From: Isotricha intestinalis
Lineage: Eukaryota; Ciliophora; Litostomatea; Vestibuliferida; Isotrichidae
NCBI GenBank assembly: GCA_023807065.1
Contig: JAJJLU010004685.1
Span: forward strand, 1-10,441
Length of the DNA: 10,441 nt
Reading direction: 5' to 3'
Made by a program: the position numbers and the translations under genes. The notes under the pieces are model-generated. The model was not told the DNA's origin. It did no database searches and saw only the letters and a list, made by a program, of their open reading frames with translations. Positions 5,425-10,441 of this stretch are shown one piece after another. Numbering within the stretch: position 1 is the stretch's first letter; every line of letters begins with the position of its first letter.

Positions 5425-8358
5425 ATGGAAGAAGAAATTCCAAAACAAGAGATAATTGAAAATATTTTTAAAGATAAAACAACAGATAGAAAAAATTTAA
5501 TATCCATAACTCCAAAAAATTGTTTAGATTTAAAAAAAATAACAGATAATAATAAATTAGGAATTGAAATTGATGCTATGAATAATAGAGAAGGAGACAC
5601 AAATAAAAAAAGAAGACAAGGACTTTGGTTTAATAAAAATTTAATAGAAAAAGAAGAAGAAAAAGAAGAAACTCCAGCTCAAATAATACAAGAAGAAATT
5701 AAAGAAGAAATAAAAGTTGAAAGAAAAAGAGATATAATATTTAAATTTTATAATGTTTTAGAAGATTTTATTGCTTCTCAAACTGGATGTATAATAATGT
5801 TAATTATTGTTTTTATTACTTTATGTTATTATGATTTAAGGATGATTTTTATTCCTGCTAAATTAAATGCATTTTATCGTGTTTTTTATTTTGTTTTAAT
5901 CATTTATTCTTCTATTGATTTTATTATTAGGACTATTGTTATGGAAAGTTTAATTAACAGTTTTTATTTTTGGATTGATTTTTGTTCTTTAATAATTATG
6001 TTTTTTGATATTGATGCTATTTCATATCCTTTATTAAATAAATTATTATTTGGGAAAAAAAATTATAAATATTTATCATATCATGATCAATCTACAATAG
6101 AAACGATATTAAGTGTGTTTCAGATTGTAAAATTATTTCGTGTAGTTAAATTTTATAAATTATTTGTAGATTTAATAAAAGAAAATGAAAAGAAAAGTAA
6201 TATAATGAAAATAATAGGTAAAATAAATGAAAAAAAAAGTAAAATGAACAGAAATAAATTTGCAAAACATATAAAAGCAACTTTTACACAAATTAAAGAT
6301 TTTAATAATACAACAGCAATGCCAATTGCGTTGACTCCTATTTCTGGAGGAGACCCTTTAAATAAAGCACCAAATTTAAGAAGATTAAATCCTAAATCTT
6401 CTGTTTTTACATATAATTCAAATATAGATAATAAAAAATGGGAAGAAGATACTATTAAATATTTAGAAGAACATGTTTTTAAAAAAAATAAAATCAGTCA
6501 AAAAATAACAGAAGGAATTTCTCGTTTAATGATTGTTGTTGTTTTATTAGTTTTTATTGTTTCAATTTTCACTGATGAAGATAATTATAGTTCAAATTTT
6601 TTTTCTTATCAATTAATATGTAAAATTGTAAATAAATTTGTTAACAAACAAAATGTAACAGACCCATCTCTGGTTAAAGATATTATAAATGATTATTTAC
6701 TAAATAATATTTTACCTTTATATCCTGTAATTCAAGTTGAATGGTTTGAACATATAATTTATCAAAATAAATCAATGGATTTAAATTTAAAACATCATAT
6801 GAAAAGAGATGTATGTCATATTTTTGATGAAAATAATCCTTCAACAGTGATAATAATTTCAAGAAGAGAAATGTCTAAAATGTCTTCAGTAATATATTTA
6901 TTAAGATTAGTTTATATTGTGGTTTGTATTTCATCACTTTGTTATTTAATAAATACAAATGTTTATGATTTAATCTTTCATCCTTTAGAAAAAATAGGTA
7001 AAGTAATTGATATTGTCAGTAAAGATCCAGTAGGAAGTAAAACAATAACAGAATTAAAAAATAGTATGGAACATAATCATTCAAATAAAAAAGAAGATAA
7101 AGATTCTGTGAGTTATGAAATTAAAATTATTCAAAGTGCAATAATAAGAATAAGTGCTTTAATGGCAATAGGTTTTGGAGAAGCAGGAGGAGAAATTTTA
7201 AAAGAAAATATTTCAAGTTCTGAAGGTATAAATCCTATGTTACCTGGAAAAAAAATATCTGCAATTTTTGGTTTTTGTTTTATTCATAATTTCAGTGAAA
7301 TTAATGAAGCTTTCCAAGAAAAAACTATGATTTTTGTAAATCAAATAAGTGATATTGTTCATTCTTGTATAGATAAATTTAATGGTATTACAAATAAAAA
7401 CTTAGGTGATTGTTATTTACTTGCTTGGAAATTTAAAGAAAAAAATGATAAAAAAACCGAAGATAATAACACTAATAATAATAATAATAATAATAATATG
7501 AATTTAGGTACAAATGAATTAAAATCTTCATTAATTCATGATTCAGTAATGTCATCAAATAAAACAGAAGAATTAGCAGATTGTGCATTATTAGGATTTT
7601 TAAATATAATAAAAAAAATAAATAAATGTAGAAATATATTGGCATATAGAAAGGATGCAGATTTATTGAAAAAATTTGGTCCAAAATATTCAGTTCAAAT
7701 GGGATTTGGACTTCATACAGGATGGGGAATAGAAGGAGCAATAGGATCTTATTATAAAATAGATTGTTCATATTTAAGTCCAAATGTTAATATTGCAGCA
7801 AGATTAGAAACAGCAACAAATATTTATGGAGTAGATATATTATTTAGTGGTGAATTTTATGATTTATTATCTGATTTTATGAAAAGACAATGTAGAAAAA
7901 TTGATATTGTGACTTTGAAAGGAAGTGAAAAACCTGTAAGATTATATACTGTTGATATTAATAAAAATATTCATCCTGGTAAAATGATTTCTAAAAAAGA
8001 AAGAATGACTTTAAGAGAAAGAAGAAGTTATTATGCTTTGAAGAAAAAAAAATTATGGCATAAATATCAAAGTGTTAAAAGTAATATGTCAATAGGTGAA
8101 TCTTATTTAAAACAAAGTAGAGGATTAAGACAATTATTAAAGAAAACTAAAAGTGATATGTTTTATCAATATTTTGAAGATGGATTTAGTGATTATATTG
8201 ATGGTGAATGGAAAGATGCTGCTCAAAATTTAGAAAAAGCAAGATATTTAGATAAATGGGATGGTCCTACTAAAACTATTTTAGATTATATTAAGAAATT
8301 AAAATATAAAGCTCCTAGTAATTGGGATGGATATAGAGTTCTTACTTCTAAAACTTGA
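5425..8358 (+). CDS. Membrane class III nucleotide cyclase with voltage-sensor-like N-terminus
   Basis: This is a 977-residue protein. A charged cytosolic N-terminus (1-115) precedes four helices at about 118-138, 150-172, 178-197 and 225-248. The fourth has K236, R239, K242 and K245 spaced by three, like an S4 voltage sensor; D165 and D185 are likely countercharges. No S5-pore-S6 follows. After a basic cytosolic linker come a fifth helix (365-383), an outside loop of about 100 residues (C399, C464; N-glycosylation sequons at N387, N410, N448), a sixth helix (487-509) and a HAMP-like segment (FHPLEKIGKVIDIVSKDP). The class III cyclase domain spans about 605-845 and should make cAMP (K658 at the purine-selecting position). 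D662, N789, R793 and K832 are kept, but the first metal Asp is F619. A poly-Asn insert lies at 681-692. A conserved C-terminal region (about 850-977) ends in APSNWDGYRVLTSK. Stop is TGA. Confidence 0.9.
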   Translation: MEEEIPKQEIIENIFKDKTTDRKNLISITPKNCLDLKKITDNNKLGIEIDAMNNREGDTNKKRRQGLWFNKNLIEKEEEKEETPAQIIQEEIKEEIKVERKRDIIFKFYNVLEDFIASQTGCIIMLIIVFITLCYYDLRMIFIPAKLNAFYRVFYFVLIIYSSIDFIIRTIVMESLINSFYFWIDFCSLIIMFFDIDAISYPLLNKLLFGKKNYKYLSYHDQSTIETILSVFQIVKLFRVVKFYKLFVDLIKENEKKSNIMKIIGKINEKKSKMNRNKFAKHIKATFTQIKDFNNTTAMPIALTPISGGDPLNKAPNLRRLNPKSSVFTYNSNIDNKKWEEDTIKYLEEHVFKKNKISQKITEGISRLMIVVVLLVFIVSIFTDEDNYSSNFFSYQLICKIVNKFVNKQNVTDPSLVKDIINDYLLNNILPLYPVIQVEWFEHIIYQNKSMDLNLKHHMKRDVCHIFDENNPSTVIIISRREMSKMSSVIYLLRLVYIVVCISSLCYLINTNVYDLIFHPLEKIGKVIDIVSKDPVGSKTITELKNSMEHNHSNKKEDKDSVSYEIKIIQSAIIRISALMAIGFGEAGGEILKENISSSEGINPMLPGKKISAIFGFCFIHNFSEINEAFQEKTMIFVNQISDIVHSCIDKFNGITNKNLGDCYLLAWKFKEKNDKKTEDNNTNNNNNNNNMNLGTNELKSSLIHDSVMSSNKTEELADCALLGFLNIIKKINKCRNILAYRKDADLLKKFGPKYSVQMGFGLHTGWGIEGAIGSYYKIDCSYLSPNVNIAARLETATNIYGVDILFSGEFYDLLSDFMKRQCRKIDIVTLKGSEKPVRLYTVDINKNIHPGKMISKKERMTLRERRSYYALKKKKLWHKYQSVKSNMSIGESYLKQSRGLRQLLKKTKSDMFYQYFEDGFSDYIDGEWKDAAQNLEKARYLDKWDGPTKTILDYIKKLKYKAPSNWDGYRVLTSKT
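5767..6174 (+). other. Voltage-sensor-like four-helix module within the cyclase
   Basis: This segment encodes residues 115-250. The S2-like helix contains YSSIDFIIRT and the S3-like helix YFWIDFCSLI, each with one buried acidic residue. The S4-like helix reads VKLFRVVKFYKLF, with a basic residue at every third position. That layout is the signature of voltage-sensor domains in K+ channels and voltage-sensing phosphatases. No selectivity filter of the TxGYG type occurs anywhere in the protein. Confidence 0.7.
7237..7959 (+). other. Class III cyclase catalytic domain, first metal Asp replaced
   Basis: This segment encodes residues 605-845. The first motif reads IFGFCFIHNFSE, where related protist cyclases have Asp at the position of F619 (TTT at 7279-7281). 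The second metal site, NKNLGDCYLL, keeps D662. K658 occupies the adenine-selecting Lys position. The second purine-contact position is S782, as in class IIIb cyclases that use Ser/Thr instead of Asp. N789 and R793 (NVNIAARLE) and K832 (LKGSEKP) supply the transition-state and phosphate contacts. Confidence 0.8.
7461..7500 (+). repeat. AAT trinucleotide repeat encoding poly-Asn
   Basis: A near-pure (AAT)n run inside the cyclase gene encodes an Asn-rich loop (about residues 681-692). It falls in a variable loop between the GDCY strand and the next helix of the catalytic domain, so it should be tolerated. Its purity suggests recent slippage. Confidence 0.85.
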
Positions 8359-8614
8359 TTTTTTTTTTATGTTTTGTGTATAATTTTTTTTTTTCAGTAT
8401 AGTAGTTTTTGATTTTTTAAAATTATTATACATTATTATTATTATATTTATGGAATTGTAAGGTCAAATTTTTATTATAATTTGTTTTTTTTTTGTTTAA
8501 AACATTAAAATTTTTTTTCAAAAAAAAAATTTATTATAAAATTTAAAATTAATTAAATTATCTTAAAAATACAAACAAAAAATTTTGAAAAAAAATAATT
8601 GTATCAGAAACTAT
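8359..8614. other. Convergent spacer with A/T homopolymer hairpin
   Basis: The cyclase and NF-YA genes converge on this 256-bp spacer. It contains an (ATT)n run near 8433-8446 and back-to-back T8/A10 tracts at 8511-8529 that could fold into an A-T hairpin. At this base composition that is not strong evidence of function. It presumably holds both 3' UTRs. Confidence 0.5.
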
Positions 8615-9232
8615 CTAAGGAATTTTCATTTTTTCAGAATCATCAAGAGTAGAATAAGAAGAATGTATAAAAGTATTTTTATAAGGATCACTTTTATTTT
8701 CATTTTTTTCTTTTTCTAAAATTTCTTTTTCTTTCTTACTTAAAAATCTTCCTCCTTTTCCTCTTTCTCTATTCATAGCATGTTTATGTCTAGATTCATG
8801 ATGATATTTACTTTTTTTATTTAAGAAATTATCATTTTCAAACATTTCAAAATATTTTTTCCTTTCTTCCCGCCTCTTTAATATTCTTGAATATTGTTTA
8901 CTATTAACATAAATATATTCATTATTTCTTAAAGTTTTAATTGGAATTTTTTGAGCAAAAGGATTTATTAAATGAGGATATGAATATGCTTCAAATCCAT
9001 TTATATATGGAACTCCTGGTAAAATTCCATAATAATCTGGATTATCATATATTGTTGTGTCTATATAATTTAAATTTATGGAATTTTCGTCTTGAATTAT
9101 TTCACTACTTTTATTTGATGAGTTATATTCTTTTATTTTTAAAAATGAATCTTCTAATGAATTTTTATTTTTTATATTTTTGTGTCTATGCCATTTTTTA
9201 CTTTTTGCTTTTTGGGTTTTCGGATTTTCCAT
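8615..9232 (-). CDS. CCAAT-binding factor subunit NF-YA / HAP2
   Basis: This is a 205-residue protein. The two conserved NF-YA helices are clear. A1, at about 107-127, begins YIYVNSKQYSRILKRREE and binds the NF-YB/NF-YC histone-fold pair. A2, at about 143-163, contains HESRHKHAMNRERGKGGRF and contacts the CCAAT box in the minor groove. The key A2 residues (R148, H149, H151, R155, R157, G159, G161, R162) fit the family consensus, except that the usual Arg-Pro is NRERGKGGRF here. The linker between A1 and A2 is about three residues longer than in typical members. The N-terminus is Lys-rich and then Asn/Ser-rich; the C-terminus is charged. It needs NF-YB and NF-YC partners encoded elsewhere. The ATG lies in an A-rich leader and the stop is TAG. 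Confidence 0.92.
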   Translation of the reverse strand: MENPKTQKAKSKKWHRHKNIKNKNSLEDSFLKIKEYNSSNKSSEIIQDENSINLNYIDTTIYDNPDYYGILPGVPYINGFEAYSYPHLINPFAQKIPIKTLRNNEYIYVNSKQYSRILKRREERKKYFEMFENDNFLNKKSKYHHESRHKHAMNRERGKGGRFLSKKEKEILEKEKNENKSDPYKNTFIHSSYSTLDDSEKMKIP

Positions 9233-9425
9233 TTATTTTGTTTTTATAATTTAAATCTCTTTTTATTATATTTAAATAAAGAACAATTTAAAAAAAATCT
9301 CAAAAAGTATTTAATGATTTTATTAAATGTTCTTATTAAGAATAAAGGGATTTTATAATTTAATTATAAATATTTTTAATTTATAAAATACACATATTAA
9401 TTAAAGTTTAAGTATATTATTATTT

Positions 9426-9968
9426 CTATCTTCCCTTACTTTTTTTTATTAATATTCCATATTCTACTTTTTCTTCAAAAAATTCTTCTTTTACTATATT
9501 TGAATTTAATTCTTCTTAAAAATATTATATTCACTTATTTGAATAGACTCATACCAATAATATTTCATAATACCTAAATAATATTTTGTATATAGTTATT
9601 TTGTTATTGAATTATACATACTACTATATAATATATTTTTAATTTGTTATAGTTTTTCTTGATTATTATGAAAATCATATTAATATAATTATTGTTCATT
9701 GAGTCATTATTATTATTATTGACTTCTTTAAATTGTTTTTTTTTTTTCTGTTTTATTCATCAGGATGAAATCAACTGTTTAGAATGAGTATTATTATTAT
9801 TATATTTGGATTATATGATTTATTATTCTTATCTCAAATCCTTTTTTTATTATTAATTATATCAGCTTAAAGTTTTTTAACTTTATCTATTTGTTTAATT
9901 AAATCTTTAACTAATTTATAATAAAGATATATACTATATCCTTTATATTCAATATCATTTTCAATCTT
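9426..9968 (-). pseudogene. Probable decayed gene, minus strand
   Basis: Reading the minus strand from 9968, an open segment of 33 codons (starting KIENDIEYKGYSIYLYYKL) ends at TAA 9867-9869, and protein-like stretches continue beyond further stops. A later segment contains an Asn run from an ATT repeat (9706-9720). The last segment in another frame (with KEEFFEEKVEYGILIKKS) ends at TAG 9426-9428. Coherent residue use with several stops and frame changes fits an old broken gene. No family is recognisable, and chance open segments in purine-rich strands are a real alternative. Confidence 0.35.
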
Positions 9969-10022
9969 TTATATTTAACGCATTTTTACCTTACTTTTTC
10001 CAAATTTGATATAAAAATTCTA

Positions 10023-10285
10023 ATTCCAGAATCTAATTGTCATTCAGACATTAATTATGGTGATTATTTCCGAATGATATTGATTGAATTATATGAGGTT
10101 GATTCAAATAAACTATATAAATGTAAATTTATTCAAAGGAATTACCTGCGATTCAATATAAATTTAGAATTGAGCTTTTTGAATTAGAGAAATTATCAAA
10201 AAAGGAATTTATTTATTATTGTTAAGAATTTGAATTTATAAATAAATCATATATAATGAAATTCCTTATTTATGATATAATATAA
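10023..10285 (+). pseudogene. Probable decayed gene fragment, plus strand
   Basis: One plus frame stays open to a TAG at 10185-10187 and reads protein-like (including GDYFRMILIELYEVDSNKLY). Near 10169 the next frame takes over with IELFELEKLSKKEFIYY, has one TAA at 10223-10225, and ends at 10283-10285. A single-base slip near 10170 would explain the change of frame. Local G+C reaches about 28% at 10021-10080, the highest of any non-annotated stretch apart from the inverted repeat downstream. There is no clear start codon and no recognisable family. Confidence 0.35.
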
Positions 10286-10310
10286 TAGAATTAAATACCA
10301 TATTTTGCGG

Positions 10311-10367
10311 AGTCCTGCCCTCTCTAAAATATGATAATATCCGACAATTTTAGGTGGGGGCAGGACT
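10311..10367. repeat. GC-rich imperfect inverted repeat (TIR- or hairpin-like)
   Basis: Arm 1 (10311-10330) begins AGTCCTGCCC and ends TAAAAT. Arm 2 (10347-10367) begins ATTTTA and ends GGGCAGGACT. The outer ten and inner six bases pair perfectly, with a short mismatched patch of 4-5 bases between them. The loop is 16 bases. The outer arms are the only strongly G+C-rich block in the window. On the right, the arm is followed by GTA, so read from outside it starts TACAGTCCTG. That resembles Tc1/mariner/pogo-type terminal repeats next to a TA target site; the left side lacks the matching TA. A structured non-coding RNA or a tiny MITE are the main alternatives. Confidence 0.75.
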
Positions 10368-10441
10368 GTATTAAGAACTGAAAAAATTTTTCAAAAGATT
10401 TTCTTTTTTTGATTTTTTCAAATATATAAAGTTTATTTAAA

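Larger units (their letters stand above)
9233..10441. other. Gene-poor right end
   Basis: Apart from the two suspected relics and the GC-rich inverted repeat described separately, I see no intact gene. About 9233-9420 is A-rich and should carry the NF-YA promoter. About 10371-10441 is T/A-rich with no recognisable signal. ATT microsatellite runs lie at 9706-9720 and 9789-9803. No tRNA-like fold or telomeric repeat was found. Confidence 0.5.

Noticed and set aside
5406..5600. 64-codon open frame on the minus strand
   Set aside because: It is antisense to the N-terminus of the cyclase, whose domains are clear; the frame is a by-product of low stop density opposite A-rich coding DNA.
7472..7783. 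103-codon open frame on the minus strand
   Set aside because: It lies opposite the catalytic domain and begins with poly-Tyr from the AAT repeat read backwards; no protein-like features.
8507..8532. T8/A10 hairpin as a transcription terminator
   Set aside because: Poly(A)/poly(T) neighbours are frequent in this DNA, and hairpin terminators are not how eukaryotic protein genes normally end.
8941..9249. 102-codon open frame on the plus strand
   Set aside because: It is antisense to the N-terminal half of the NF-YA gene and is mostly Leu/Phe from A-rich sequence read on the other strand.
9733..9766. Pyrimidine tract followed by CAG, like a 3' splice site
   Set aside because: No matching donor or coding exon flanks it, none of the intact genes shows an intron, and T-rich runs before CAG are common here.
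9690..9810. CRISPR-like or tandem array from the ATT runs
   Set aside because: These are simple trinucleotide microsatellites without regular spacers, in a eukaryotic sequence.
10308..10370. tRNA or other standard RNA gene at the GC-rich island
   Set aside because: There is no T-loop GTTC motif, no acceptor stem of the right length and no cloverleaf arrangement.

Overview
The window is very AT-rich (by eye about 80-85% A+T; coding stretches about 20% G+C, clean spacers nearer 10%) and eukaryotic. It carries six complete, apparently intronless protein genes, all with eukaryote-type domains: a Mei2-type RRM, a GRAM+VASt protein, C2H2 zinc fingers, an EF-hand-like protein, a membrane class III nucleotide cyclase, and a CCAAT-factor NF-YA/HAP2 subunit. 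TAA, TAG and TGA all end conserved genes here, so the nuclear code looks standard. No introns in about 7 kb of coding DNA, short spacers, a channel-like cyclase of the kind known from ciliates and other protists, and a cilia-type EF-hand relative point to a unicellular protist, for example a ciliate that keeps the standard code. An anaerobic gut fungus fits the base composition but normally has many introns. The lineage is inference and I cannot settle it.

Layout. 1-66: possible last codons of an upstream gene. 281-1369 (+): Mei2-like RNA-binding protein with an Asn/Ser-rich N-terminus. 1706-2782 (-): GRAM-VASt protein, convergent with the previous gene. 2999-3829 (-): C2H2 zinc-finger protein. 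3830-4098: divergent promoter spacer. 4099-4692 (+): degenerate EF-hand protein. 4693-5424: long spacer with a probable decayed minus-strand gene. 5425-8358 (+): 977-residue membrane cyclase. 8359-8614: short convergent spacer. 8615-9232 (-): NF-YA/HAP2-like transcription factor. 9233-10441: gene-poor stretch with two probable gene relics and, near the right end, a striking GC-rich 57-bp inverted repeat that may be a tiny transposon or a structured RNA.

The genes do not form a pathway or operon; they are ordinary eukaryotic single-gene units of mixed orientation. The most interesting item is the cyclase. It joins a four-helix voltage-sensor-like module (S4-type K/R every third residue, no visible pore) to a further helix, an outside loop, a sixth helix and a class III catalytic domain. 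The first metal-binding aspartate of that catalytic domain is replaced by phenylalanine, while the other catalytic positions look intact. This suggests a voltage-tuned signalling protein that is either inactive alone or works as one half of a heterodimer.
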